From: Synaphobranchus kaupii
Taxonomy: Eukaryota > Chordata > Actinopteri > Anguilliformes > Synaphobranchidae
Direction: 5' to 3'
NCBI GenBank assembly: GCA_029718625.1
Contig: CM056376.1
Span: 91,802,358-91,866,357, forward strand
DNA: 64,000 bases
Shown here: positions 45,490 through 56,734 of the stretch, piece by piece
Position numbering within the stretch: position 1 is the stretch's first letter
Layout: the number at the start of each line of letters is the position of its first letter
Notes under the pieces: generated by a model
Seen by the model: the letters and a program-made list of their open reading frames with translations, nothing else
What the model was told of the DNA's origin: nothing
Databases searched by the model: none
Program-made: the position numbers and the translations under genes

Positions 45490-47471
45490 ATTATTAGGTT
45501 TTATGTAAAAAAACTGTAAAATCTTTAAAAAATAATCCTACCACTACTCTTCCTTCTCGCATTTCTAGTGAAAATGATTTAGTTATAGATAAAACATATA
45601 TGGCTGAAGTTTTTAATCATCATTTTATCTCCTCTGGCCATCTGTTTGATAGGCTGTCTGGCGAAATTGTTCCAGAAAGCTATACCCTTAGCCCAGTATT
45701 AGGAACTTTATGTAATTATTTTTGTCAGAGCAAATTCTCTTTTAGACCTGTAAGTTATAGTGAAGTTTACAAAGCACTGGCTAGCATAAATAAAAAGAAG
45801 TCAATGGGAGAGGACAATCTAGATCCCTGCCTTTTGTGTCTCAGTGCTCATTTAATTGCCTCACCACTTGCTTACATTTTTAATTTAACTTTTATTTCAG
45901 GTAGAATCCCAAACCTATGGAAGGCAGCTCAGGTTATTCCTCTATATAAAGGGGGTGATACCAGTGACTTAAATAACTATCGTCCAATTTCAAAACTTTC
46001 CTGTCTGGCCAAAGTCCTAGAATCATTAGCTAACTCTCAGCTACGGGCCTTTTTGGAGATTAATAACATTTTACAACCACAGCAATCGGGTTTTAGGCCA
46101 GGTCATAGCACATTAACAGCAGCAACTCTTGTGATAAATGATATTGTCAACTCTATGGATAACAAACTGCAGTGCGCTGCACTCTTTATTGACCTATCAA
46201 AGGCTTTTGACACCGTTGACCATAATATTTTATTGAATAAGTTATCCTCCATTGGATTGGATGAACTTTCTCTTAACTGGTTTTATGCATATCTCTCTGG
46301 GAGAACTCAGTCTATTGTTGCGGATGGTTTTAAATCTAGCTCTCTTGAAATTAGTAAAGGTGTCCCACAAGGGTCTATTCTTGGTCCACTTCTATTCACA
46401 CTTTATTTAAATAACATGGTATTCCCAACACCACAATGTAATGTTCATTTTTATGCGGCTGATACAAACTTGTATTCCACTGGCTCCACACTTAACCAGG
46501 CAATTACTAATTTACAGTCTGCCTTTGATTCTTTTCAGTTAGCTCTTATTAATCACAAGCTTGTTTTAAATTCTGATAAAACAAAATGTATTTTATTTTC
46601 AAGAAATCTAATGGGAAATGCATCTAATATTGGCATTCATACACTTTGTGGTACTCAAATTGAAACTGTAGAATCTTATAAATATTTAGGAATTTGGCTT
46701 GATGGTAGATTTTCCTTTAAGACTCATGTGGAACATCTGTCTCAAAAGCTAAAAGGTAAAATTGGTTTCTTGTACAGAAATAAACCATGCTTTTCTTTTG
46801 CTAATAGGAAAACAATTGTACAATCAACTGTCTTATCTGTATTTGATTATGGAGACATTCTGTATATGCATGCTGCCCCTTCCACTTTAAAGCCCCTTGA
46901 TGCAGTTTATCACAGTGCATTGCGTTTTATCACTGGGGATACATTTCTCACGCATCATTGTGTTTTGTATGGAAAAGTAGGATGGTCCTCTTTATCAATG
47001 AGGAGGGATCTACATTCCATTGTATTTATTTATAAGGCTTTACTGAAGAAACTTCCCCTTTATCTCTCATCATTAATTACATTTAAATCCAATAACTATG
47101 GTACCAGGTCTCAGGACTTCTTAGCCTTAGATACACCACATATAAATACTGAGCTGGGCAAAACAGGGTTTCAATATTATGCCCCTCATAATTGGAATGA
47201 ATTGCAAAACTTTTAAACTAGAATCTCTTATTCCTTTAGAAAATTTTTACGTTTTATACATGGATTCTCTTAATGTTGTATGTACTTGTTTCCTTTGATA
47301 TATCCCTGTATGATGTTTGAATGCTGAATGTTAACGTGGCTGAATTGTACTTGTTTTTAAGTTTTATACATGTTTTTATTTTTTGTTCGCAGGTCTCTCT
47401 TGTAAAAGAGATCTTGATCTCAATGAGACTACCTGCAAAAATAAAGGATAATAAATAAATAAATAAATAAA
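45490..47471 (+). mobile_element. L2/CR1-like LINE, 5'-truncated
   Basis: Carries a reverse transcriptase frame and a 3' end with AAAAGAGATCTTGATCTCAA, TGAGACTACCTG and AATAAAGGATAA, followed by (AAAT)n to 47471. This tail type is typical of fish L2/CR1-clade LINEs. The 5' part (ORF1, endonuclease) is missing, the usual result of incomplete reverse transcription. A TTA-rich tract marks the 5' junction. Confidence 0.85.
45600..47216 (+). pseudogene. LINE reverse transcriptase, catalytic motif mutated
   Basis: A 538-codon frame covering the reverse transcriptase domain of a non-LTR retrotransposon ORF2. Fingers and palm motifs are visible: WKAAQVIPLYKGGD, NNYRPISKLSCLAKVLE, QSGFRPGHSTLTA, LFIDLSKAFDTVDH (first catalytic Asp) and GVPQGSILGPLLF. 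The next motif should be YADD but reads YAAD, because codon 46458-46460 is GCT (Ala), so one catalytic Asp is lost. The thumb and ESYKYLGIWLD follow. The frame ends at TAA 47214-47216 just after HNWNELQ, while the family-like C-terminus continues in the +1 frame (FKLESLIPLENF), indicating a frameshift near 47205. The frame is open back to a TAG near 45505, so the true start is lost. It is a dead copy. Confidence 0.88.
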
Positions 47472-47591
47472 TGTGCATTATGTGTATATACATGTATATA
47501 TAATATGTATTATTTCTCTTACAATATTAATAGTAGCTAGTAGCCTACATTTTGGGGAAAGAAGATAAAATCTTAGGAACACACTCCTGCC

Positions 47592-47656
47592 CAGTAGGTG
47601 GCGGTAATGCACCAAAAGCTGATTTGTAAACCGCCAATAAAAAACAAAGAAGAAAA
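47592..47656 (+). repeat. AGTAGGTGGCGGTA-type conserved short motif, copy 1
   Basis: CAGTAGGTGGCGGTAATGCA followed 25 bases later by AACCGCCAATAAAA and AAGAAGAAA. A related copy is at 63037-63105. I recall similar sequences near fish transcript starts. Here it lies about 100-165 bases upstream of the first hAT-fossil exon. Confidence 0.5.
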
Positions 47657-47758
47657 TAATTATTTTGAAAAGAAAAGGGCGCCAGATGCCGTTCGGCAAT
47701 TCAACTGTCGGTGGTTTATCGCCTGTTTAACGTTACCCATGGCCATATAAAGGGGATA

Positions 47759-47869
47759 TGTTCGATTATATTGGAGTAAGAGGACATTCTTATCGCCTGA
47801 AATGTCTGCTGCGGAAGAATGACATTTCAGAATTCAAAAACGCCTTCAAATTTGAGAAAACATGGCAAG
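47759..47869 (+). pseudogene. Fossil hAT transposase, block 1 (BED-finger-like)
   Basis: From the ATG at 47759 it reads MFDYIGVRGHSYRLKCLL, then a KNDISEFKNAF stretch. This resembles the BED-type zinc finger start of teleost hAT transposases (KCLLC...DLS.FKNS), but the second finger Cys is Arg here. The block ends at CAAG|GTAAGT, an excellent splice donor at 47870. The assignment rests on motif memory and on the two downstream blocks in order on the same strand. Confidence 0.5.
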
Positions 47870-48084
47870 GTAAGTTAACGTTATTGCTAGCAAAGTTTCC
47901 CTGTAAACGTTAGCTAACCCCGAGAGTGCGTGATTTCAAATCGGCTAAAAAGTTCACGCTCATTTCAGCTGACACCCAATTAGTCAAACGGCGTGAGCTT
48001 TAGCCAATTTGCTGGTCCGAATTGGAATCATGCACGTTAGATAGATAGCTAGCTAGCTAGCTAGCTAGCTTGCGGTCTCCAAAG

Positions 48085-48236
48085 TTCAAAAAGTTTTCCA
48101 AGTCACTGGTCGATGCCATTCAACAGGGTTTGAAGAACCGCATCAGCTCCTTGGAGACCCAGAACTAGTAGCAGCTGTCATCTCGATGCCAAATTCAAGA
48201 CGTCCTGGACCAAAGATTACACTGTCTTTAAAAATG
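48085..48236 (+). pseudogene. Fossil hAT transposase, block 2
   Basis: Reads FKKFSKSLVDAIQQGLKNRI and SSLETQN before a stop. One base over, the frame continues SCHLDAKFKTSWTKDYTVF, the LDPKFKTxW region found in hAT catalytic domains. A frameshift lies near 48160. The left side is preceded by a CCAAAG acceptor-like AG. The right side ends AATG|GTAAGG, a donor-like site at 48237. A (GCTA)n tract precedes it at about 48046-48070. Confidence 0.6.
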
Positions 48237-48748
48237 GTAAGGCAAAGCTTGCTTCTTCTGAACAGATTCTTTATTTTTAAATAACTGTATAGGGGTGTTC
48301 ATTGAACTGTGCAGTGACAACAACTAATGAATTCAACTTCACATTAAAGCTGCAGTAGCTAGCCTATATAACTTGAGCATGCTTCATTTACAACTTTTAG
48401 GTTAACATCAACAGTGAATTAATATGTGGGAAAATGGGATTTAAAATATATATTTTTTATACTTAGAATTCTATCTATGCTTATTTTAGTAATGAAATTG
48501 GCCACGCACACCTCAAATCTGGCAAATCGAACTGTGACGTCACATCAGGTGATGATTTAGGGTTGAGTTAGAAGACATCGTTTGACATTTAACAATATTT
48601 TTCTAAGTTCATCAATTGTTTCGGTCAAGATCGGCTGGTAGCTAGTGAGCCAATTAGCCTACACTTTGAATTAATCGGTAGCCTGTATTGAGCTGCAATT
48701 GTGACCATTATAGCCTATGAAATGTGCAGAATACACAGTTCATGATCA

Positions 48749-49022
48749 CCCTGCTAGAAAAAAACATTGGTAACCATTACGTGATGGGAATTGGGACATC
48801 TTGGTTTTGGTCTCCCATCAGGTTACCATTACAGACCATTAGAGACCATCAAAATCCCCACAGATACCATTAGAGTCCAACAGAGCACCACCAGATGACC
48901 ATTAGAAGCCACTGGATTACCAATAAAGACTCAGAAACCAGCAGACTCCATCACAAAAACATGAAATTCCATTAAAACCATTAGGAATTGTCTGATGGTT
49001 TTTAATGTTTTTTCTAGCAGGG
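48749..49022. mobile_element. Inverted-repeat MITE with tandem ACCATTAG core
   Basis: Starts CCCTGCTAGAAAAAAACATT and ends with the near-complement TGTTTTTTCTAGCAGGG. The interior is a degenerate array of ACCATTAGAGACCATCA-like units of about 17-20 bases. Teleost genomes contain similar short elements bounded by CCCTGCTgGAAAAA with tandem cores. Confidence 0.7.
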
Positions 49023-50377
49023 CATGTAGGCTAGCTATTGTTAAAATAGCTCAATACTCCCACTGAGCACTAGACGTCTATTAGATCATCTAAAGAGCCG
49101 CTAAATCAGATCTAAGCATCTAAGATCTCTACTTTTAGCTCTTTTTTAGCCCGGCTAAAAGGCGTCTAACCTACAACATAGACGTGCCATATATGACACA
49201 TTTTATTTAACCATTTTCATACGTGATTAATTTGTAAGTTCAAAGAGAAACAGTGTGTTGATAATGGATTTATTTCACTAGAAGTCCGAAATCCGGTCTA
49301 CACTTAGACACAATTTAGACACGTAGGCCTATAATGAAAAACAGATGTGCCATATGACACATTTTATAAATGATAAAGTAACATGTTTTATCTCCCCCTC
49401 CCCGGTCCACGATCGCCATTTAAATGAACGTTACGTTACCCAAGCTGCCTAATAAGATGTATACAACACGTCATGTCACTGCATATCACCCCCAAACGTA
49501 TGGGGAAATATTGCTTGATGCTAACAGTAGGTATGATGCCAGATCGATCGGTCGGTTTAGCTAACTAGCTACCTAGCTTCACAGCAAGCAACGTTACTTC
49601 ATTAATTGATAGCTAGTAGCAATCACTTACCATAAATATTTAACATTTCAGTCTCTAGTTGAATCTGTGCTGGCTCTGTGAGAAGTGTTTCCGCCAGGGC
49701 CAGTGGCAGAGGCTGCTAATGTCGATGGAACTGAAGGGTAGTGCATGGATAGGACAGCACCAGGTCGGCATATCAGTCTCACGCGGTGCTATTTTTGAAA
49801 TCCCATCCTGAACTCCATCATATCTCCGGGGACATAATCCTCCTCCCTAAAATGTGCACCGCACACGACAGCGTTTTTGGACACAGATGCCGCAAAAGTT
49901 CACCATCCTAAATCGCTGTACAACAACTAAAACGGAAACTAACTAAATGACTAAGAAACTGACCGACTGACCTCACTAACTAACTACTAACTACCAACCA
50001 AGTAGGTTACTGTATTGTGTAGCTCGTTACAAACTATGGACCATGACGATGACGGGATAGCTCAAAGCTTCTGCTCTTTTCTATCCATTGCTAAACTTTA
50101 TTGGCCGAGGTGAGGTGGAGGACAAGGGAGGAGTAGCCTAAAGTTACAGTTTTACTCGGGCCATTCTAGTTGTGCATGCAAGTGATGCCCATTCCTGTGT
50201 TTTTCATTTGCCAGATTATTTCATTAAAGCAAACTTTTTTGATCTTTAGTAAGAATAAATAATTATAATCCAATAAATACATAAAATAAATAACTAAGAA
50301 TTGATAAAAATTAAAATAAAAAAATTTACTATGAACTCAGTCACTGCACTGTGGCATGGTCAGACAAGGTCAGACTA

Positions 50378-50917
50378 GGTGCGTTCCAATAGTCGAAAAA
50401 TGCCACCTTTCCTCCTCCACTACCACTCCTTTATTCCGTGCCCCAGAAACAGATCTTTGTGTTTTAATCTAATGTCGCTGATTACATCTTAATTATGTAT
50501 TAATGCTTACATATTAATTAAAGTCTTGACGCAAACCGCAACGTCATGTACATTGGATACTGTACATGCAAATACTTGTAGCTACTCAAAATGTTCAGGC
50601 AGTTTTGCATATTTCCGGGTAGGAGAGGAGTGGTAGTCGGGGAGTGGAGGAAGGGAGGTGGGGAGTGAAGAATATTGGGACGCAGCCCCCGTATGCTTCG
50701 CCGGAGGGGAGGAAAAGCCGATTTTGAAGCCGCTTCACTGGTCTTCTACGCTATTGGGACAGTGGAGGGAGGGAGGAACAAAAGATCGGTTTCCGGGGCA
50801 CGGAGTAGGAGTGGTAGTGGAGGAGGAAAGGTGGCATTTTTTGACTATTGGGATGCACCCGTATTCGGGGAGTGGAGGTGGGGAGGTGGGAGTGAAGAAT
50901 ATTGGGACGCACCCCCT
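50378..50917. mobile_element. Composite MITE with GGTGCGTCCCAATA-type ends
   Basis: The left end GGTGCGTTCCAATAGTCG extends through CCACCTTTCCTCCTCCACTA to about 50450. It is complemented by the segment ending GACTATTGGGATGCACCC at about 50857. Additional ends of the same type, GAATATTGGGACGCA, lie near 50669 and 50896. At least two copies are therefore nested or tandem. The open frames here are artefacts of purine-rich arms. Confidence 0.75.
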
Positions 50918-51803
50918 ATATACCTGCAGTGACGTCACTGGGCGATATGTAAAAAAGGAACGTTTTTAGGGGGCGTGGCTTATAATGTACATTTTTCTCT
51001 GTATTTCTGCCCTCGTGGCCTCTAAAAAAAGAAAAGAAAAAAAAAAAGACATTTTTTTCAAATCACGTTCTCCATGAGCCCAAAATTGTAAATCCGTTAA
51101 GAAATTTAACCTGCATGTTGCCCTTCAATGAATGATAAATACCTACTACTTCTTGAAGAATATAACTTAAATACCTAATGAGCTTAGACAACTGCCTTAT
51201 CATATAGTAGACCACAGTACAAGGGTATTTCACTTTTTTCAGGGGCAATTAGTCCTGACACCCAGAAGGTCAGACTATGAACATTTTTACAATTCCCCAA
51301 ACCCATCTTCAGAGTAGTAAATCTGAGGATAGGTTTGGTTCTGGGGAATGGTAAAAATGCTTCCCTAATGACAAAGTTCATGGTCTGGCCTCCGGGTGCC
51401 AGGTCTGATTGCCGATGACTTTACCTGACTATTTTGAACATTTCTTGAATCTAATTATTATGATTTCAAATGTAAATAAAAACATAAACTACAGAATAAA
51501 ATGCCTTTTATTTGTTATTTTATTTCTTTGCTTTTTTTTTGTGGTCTCGATCATGAGGCATTTATAAGTTTTCAATGAGGGGGTATTTCATTCATTTGAA
51601 ATGTGTAAGCAAAGCATGCAGAAGTTATGTCCTGTAGCTTTAAGAGGGGGGTGTGTGTCATCAATAAATGTATGTATTTATAATTGTTCTATTGCCATAT
51701 AAGCCCCACTCCATTCCTCTTATTGACTGAAAAATATGTACGTTGGTCATTGACTAATTGTGTTAAATTTCTGCATGTGTATGGGACATGCATTGTTTTT
51801 CAG

Positions 51804-52117
51804 GACTGGACTACATCAATGTGGAAATGGAGCCCTTGCAGCCCCTCAGGGATGTTCATACCAGCTCTTCTGATGATGGTGACTTTTTCTCATCCAAGTC
51901 TAATGCACAAAGTACCAAAGAACTTCAGGGACATTTGGCCTGCTCTGCTGTCCACACTGATCTGCTGAAGACCTTCTCCTCCATATGCAAGGTGTCCATC
52001 AAGTTAAACACCCCCCTTCCTGCCTCAGTTGCATCTGAAAGACTATTATTTAGCCCCAGAAGAACCAGGATGGACTCGTTTGTAAGAGTACCTGAAAATA
52101 AGATACAATTGATGTAG
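51804..52117 (+). pseudogene. Fossil hAT transposase, block 3 (C-terminal dimerisation region)
   Basis: Preceded by a polypyrimidine-AG acceptor (TTGTTTTTCAG at 51793-51803), it reads DYINVEMEPLQPL, DLLKTFSSICKVSIKLNTPLP, then ASVASERLLFSPRRTRMDS. The pattern (asn-thr)-LPAS-x-x-x-ERLFS...SPRRxRM is the hAT C-terminal dimerisation motif. Compared with the family, residues between ERL and LLFSPRR appear lost. After MDS the frame runs into FVRVPENKIQLM and stops at 52117. That last peptide is shared with the MITE family at 3473. The block's open length and splice acceptor are notable for a fossil. It could be the last exon of a domesticated hAT-derived gene, but block 2 carries a frameshift. Confidence 0.7.
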
Positions 52118-52753
52118 CCCAGTCTGTATTGGGAATTAATAGATGCTTTGTTAATGCAACACTGTTGAATAAATTTGTTGAACTGTATCAGTTTGTATTC
52201 TTGTTTTTATACTAATCGCTAATCGCTACTGCAAATGAACGCTCAAATCAAGCTTGTGCAACCTTCTCATGTATAGCTTCTGTAGTAATCTTAACAGAAA
52301 TAAATCAGACAAGGAGGAGATCTCAGGTTATTCTCATTATTGCTCCTTTAAAATAACCGAGGCATGAATGAGATCAGGGGTATACAATCTTGAGACCTCC
52401 TCTGTTGATCATACTTCTCGAATACTGCTGAAATGATCATCTCAAGTCAACTTCATTTGTCCTATAGAGGTCTCATAGAAGTCTCCAACCTCATCTCACT
52501 ATTGCTCCTAAGGGGCCTTTAGGAGCAATAACCCAGACACTAGTGATCACGGTATTAGTCAAAAATGAGAAGCTCCAGTTAGTCTCAAAAGATTAGAAGG
52601 ATATCTGAGTGAGCAACAGATTTTTTCCTATGGGAAAGACCATAAAGCTGAGCTCACAGCAAGGATATAGTATGCAGTGTTTCCCACAGGATTTTCTGAA
52701 ACTGTGGTGGAGGACCCTGTACTGTCTAGGGGGGTCTGGGGGAATGCCCCTAA

Positions 52754-52778
52754 CCCCCCCCCCCCCCCCCCCCCCCCC
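52754..52778. repeat. Poly-C tract
   Basis: 25 consecutive C, the longest homopolymer in the window; its length is probably uncertain. Confidence 0.9.
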
Positions 52779-53889
52779 GGAAAATTTTTTTGTTAATTTC
52801 AACAGCTAATTGTATCAATTTTGTACCTTTCTCCACAGGGAGGGCATCTCTGCCCTGATTGGGTTAAGGTGTGGAGGAGGGGGGAAGAGGGGTCATTTAT
52901 GACAAAGACTGGCTTATCGTTGATGTTTGTGGGGGTGAGTGAGAGAGAGACAGAATGAGAGGGGGTAGAGAAAGAGATGGAGGAGCCGGTTAGTTTACCT
53001 ATATCTAAATATTAGATATCCTTCACTTGCTACAAGGCTGACGTAGCGTAATGAGCAAACGTAAACACTGATCTCACCTGACATCATCTTGCCTTCGATG
53101 TGTATCCCAAATTCGTTGTCTTTTGAGGTAGCTTCAGAGGGAGCAAGAAAACAAGACAGCAAGGCACCAAGGCAGCAAGCCACTGCCTTCGGTTTGAGAC
53201 AGCCTATATCAAGGATAAATAACAATACCTTCCAGGCCTCCTTTCATGCCTACCCATATTTACCTCAATATCAGTGGGCTACAGAGCCTGAGACTTGCGG
53301 TCAGGTGGTTGTGCAGAGCAGGGCTATATTTTAATTGATATATGTGTTCTCCCAAAATAATACATGAGGCCTCACAGCTGCAGAAACCATGCTCATGTGC
53401 TGTTCCTCTTATGAAGGAGACAGACATATTTGCACATTCAGTGGAAACATTTTTCAAGTGTTTCAATTAATTCAGTGCAAAAAAAGGATATTTGAAATGT
53501 TAAAAAAAAAGCATCATGGAACATAAATAATCATCAATTCCTGTTTTATTTTTTACTGTGTATGCTAATATTCTATTTTAATTACAGTGCTGAAGCATTA
53601 TCTGATGTAAAACCCAATAAAGGACATACAATAACAGAACAATATCAGAAATCCTTTTCACAGCAAGCATTTCTTTATAAGAAATAGGATTCGCAATATA
53701 ACATGTAAAATTATGAGCTAAAGCTAAATACATTCAGACCCCTGAATTTAATTTTCTTTTTTGATGATAAGGGACCCAGCCATTCATTGAAATGCTCTAG
53801 TGCATCAGAACATTTATTTGTATCCAAATGAATGTGTATCTTGTACAGGTCTGCATCCTTGTAGTGAAGGATTGTAGGCACCCACTAAG

Positions 53890-53893
<4 letters not shown>

Positions 53894-53928
<35 letters not shown>
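53894..53928. repeat. (CA)n microsatellite
   Basis: Pure CA tract of about 17 units. Confidence 0.95.
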
Positions 53929-53930
<2 letters not shown>

Positions 53931-54240
53931 CCAGTGCATGCACAACAAAAGAAAAGAAAAAATATACCACATAAGAAAAATTTAATATTTTAATACCTCT
54001 GGACTTTCATTGTTACTGTGGCAACCTTTCTTTTCATTTTTATATACTGAATTGTTTGTAATGTTCATATAATATAATAAATGGCTGCCGAAGGACACAG
54101 ATTTGAAAGGCTCCAATATGCACTCCCTAAGCCTCTCTCCATTTTATTTTTGTATTTCTATGTTCTATGGCTTTTTGTATTTATATTCTATATCTTTACA
54201 AAGAAAAAACATGAGCAGCTTCTTAGATATTGTAAGACTT

Positions 54241-56570
54241 CTAAGTGCATGGTTGTAAAGGTAATGTAACAATTCCCAATGCACATTCAGGGGGATGCAG
54301 GCTCCGGCTGGCGTAGGCCATAACCATCTCCCTCCCCTCCTGCACCTGGGCCAGCACCGCACCCAATCCATCCGTACTGGTGTACAACCAGAACGGGATA
54401 TTGAAGTCCGCAAATGCCAGTACTGGTGAAGACAGCAGGGCCCTCTTCAGCTCTCCAGACGCCTGCTGACACTCCGCTGTCCAGGTCACGGGCTCCGCCC
54501 CTCGAGCCATGGTCCCTACTAGCAGCTGTTGTAGGGGAGATGCGATTTATGCGAAGGCGGGGATGAAATGCCGATAGTAACCACTAAAGCCCAGGAATGC
54601 CCGCACCTGACCGTGGCCACTCCCGGACCGTGGAGGTCTTGTCGGAATCCGTTGCCACCCCCATGGGCTCAATCACGTGTCCCAGGTACCGGACCTCCTT
54701 CTGGCACTTCTGTGGCTGCAGCTTCAATCCGTGCTGCACCAACCAATGAAACACCTCCTCCAGATGCTTGAGGTGGGTCTGGAAGTTAGGGGAATAAACG
54801 ATTATATCATCCAGGTAGATTAGTAATGACTCGTTTACCTGATCTCTCAGACACCGCTGAATCAGCCTCTGAAATGTCGCAGGCGCATTCATAAGCCCGA
54901 ATGGCATCCTGTTAAACTGGTATAGGCTCATGGGAGTGGTAAAGGCCGTCTTCTCGCCGGTCCGCAGGATCTACCTCCACCTGCCAGTAGCCACTGGCCA
55001 GTACCACTCCACCCGCTTCAACTCCGTTAGGGACTATCCTCAATCCGGGGCAGAGGGTAGGGGTCTCGATGCATCACTGCGTTGAGGCGCCAGTAGTCCA
55101 CGCAGAACCGCCACACCCTATCCTTCTTCCTTACGAGGACCACTGGCGTGGCCTATGGACTGGCACTCTCGGCGATCACCCCGCCCTCCAGCATCTCCCG
55201 CAGCAGGGACCGCAACTCTGGGAAAAGACTAGGAGGGAGGGGGCGATACCTTTCTCGGCTAGGGGAAGCCTCTCCTGTAGGGATGTTATGGAGAACAGCG
55301 TCGATCTTACCAAAGTCCTCCTCGTGGGCCGCAAACACCCCAGCCCACCGACGAATCAGTTCCCAGAACCATTTTTGCTAGTCGGAGGGCAGCCCCTCAG
55401 CTTCAGGCAGGTCCAGGGGACTCCCCACCCAGCGGGGGCTTGCATGGTCCGGACGTGAAAGACCACTTCCCTGGGGCTGGGGGTGTCGCGGCCACCTTGC
55501 ACATGTGAGGGGTGAATTCCAGCAATGATCGCCAGGGGGTGCCATCAGGGCAATTCAATGGGGAACGGGTGAACGTTCATGATTCTCAATAATACCCCGG
55601 CCTCCCCACACCCGGACTAAACCCTGGGCCACCTTCCACTCACCCCTGTCTTCCACGCCTTCCACCAGCCCACACTGCCCTTTCGCCAAGCCCCCATTAC
55701 TCACTTGGGCCCAGCGGATTACTCCAAAGCAGGCTGGAATTTGGACAGGATCTCGCTGGGTGAGGCGGACATTCCCCAACTGCTCCAGGACGGGGGGCCA
55801 GTTCTGGAGGCGATGGCAGACCACGAATGCCCTCTCCCACTCACGGCGCGCCTTCCCCTGCTGGCTAACCACAAAAGTCAGTGCCCCAGGCTGCGCTCCC
55901 TGCATCTCCTCTCCCCAACAGTGCTGGATCACGTTCATCCCCAGCACTCCCTACTCAGAACCCAAACAGTCATCATGACGACCCCCTTCGCCGGCAGATG
56001 GACTCCTCCCACTACAAAGTCCATCACCACATAGCTGTTGAAATGGATCTGCAAACCGTTTGCTGCACGTAGGTTGAGCCACTCAATCACGGCGGGATTC
56101 TGAATGGGCCTGTCTCCAAACCACTGCCGGTAGTACCCCTCGCTGAACAAGGTGACATGTGAGCCGGTGTCCAATAAGCACGGGAACCTCCTCCCACCGA
56201 CCTCCCCCTCCACCTGGGGGCACCTAACCAGCACTCCTTCCCTCTGCAGCTCTTCTTCCGGTGGGTCCGTCTTCGCCCTGTCCTTTCCGAGCCTCCACGC
56301 TCAACTGGCAGAAAGTAAGGCTAGTCTGATGCCGCACCTGCCGCTGTAGCTCCTGCTTAACTGACCCATCGAGCAGCCCGAGCAGGAATTGGTCTCACAG
56401 TAGGCTGTCGTCTTCTCCCTCTCCGCGAGGCTCCTGCTCGCGCCACCTGGAATAGAGCTCACGGAGGTTAAGCTGATAGTCAAACAGGGGCACCCCCGGC
56501 CGTTGTCGGCATTGGAAGAAGCGGTTCCGGGCAATCGGCAGCGGTGTTGGCTGTCCGTACCCGTCATCTA
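54241..56570 (-). pseudogene. Decayed Ty3/gypsy pol fragment (second lineage)
   Basis: Read on the minus strand, pieces appear in the correct order but in different frames. A retroviral-type protease with LLDTGSHVTLF lies in 56234-55935. A reverse transcriptase lead-in follows (RYRPLPPSLFPELRSLLREM, 55338-55153). The reverse transcriptase core is at 54931-54584, with RMPFGLMNAPATFQR and an intact LLIYLDDIIVYS. The RNase H start is at 54510-54241, with LYTSTDGLGAVLAQ and AYASRSL. Homology stops abruptly near 54270, so RNase H and integrase are truncated. The frames shift at least three times. Its sequence is clearly different from the chromovirus at 33461, so it is another lineage. Gag may extend to about 56567, but no zinc knuckle is visible. 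Confidence 0.88.
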
Positions 56571-56734
56571 ACTAAGGAAGTTTAAAATAAAAAGAAAAGA
56601 ACCTGCCACACGTTTCCAGGAGCTCAGAGGCAATCTGTCCTCTCTCGCTTGTCTCACATCACCAACTCTCTTTTACCCCAGGTGCGCTTTATTTATTCCC
56701 TCAGGAACCCAGCCCCAGTGTTCCCCTTTCAATC
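56571..56734 (-). mobile_element. Probable LTR/leader remnant of the decayed gypsy
   Basis: On the minus strand, GGGAATAAATAAAGCGCACC (about 56700-56681) holds an AATAAA signal upstream of the pol fragment, as expected for the R-U5 part of its 5' LTR. The plus-strand solo LTR interrupts it at 56735, and similar pyrimidine-rich sequence resumes after 58479. Confidence 0.4.

Larger units (their letters stand above)
48237..51803. other. Intron-like stretch of the hAT fossil, with MITE insertions
   Basis: Contains two inverted-repeat elements (48749-49022 and 50378-50917). It also holds a short direct repeat GTGCCATATGACACATTTTA-like at about 49184 and 49346. A cluster of TAGAT/CATCTAA short repeats lies at 49067-49125. 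No other coding similarity is seen. Confidence 0.5.
52118..54240. other. Region without recognisable genes
   Basis: Holds CAGTGTTTCCCACAG at 52676, which resembles the end of a hAT-type MITE. A 25-C tract lies at 52754-52778 and a (CA)n run at 53894-53928. Flanking T/A-rich DNA has no coding frame I recognise. Confidence 0.55.

Noticed and set aside
52676..52850. hAT MITE starting CAGTGTTTCCCACAG
   Set aside because: The end motif is suggestive, but no matching inverted end or 8-base duplication was found, so it is mentioned only in the region note.
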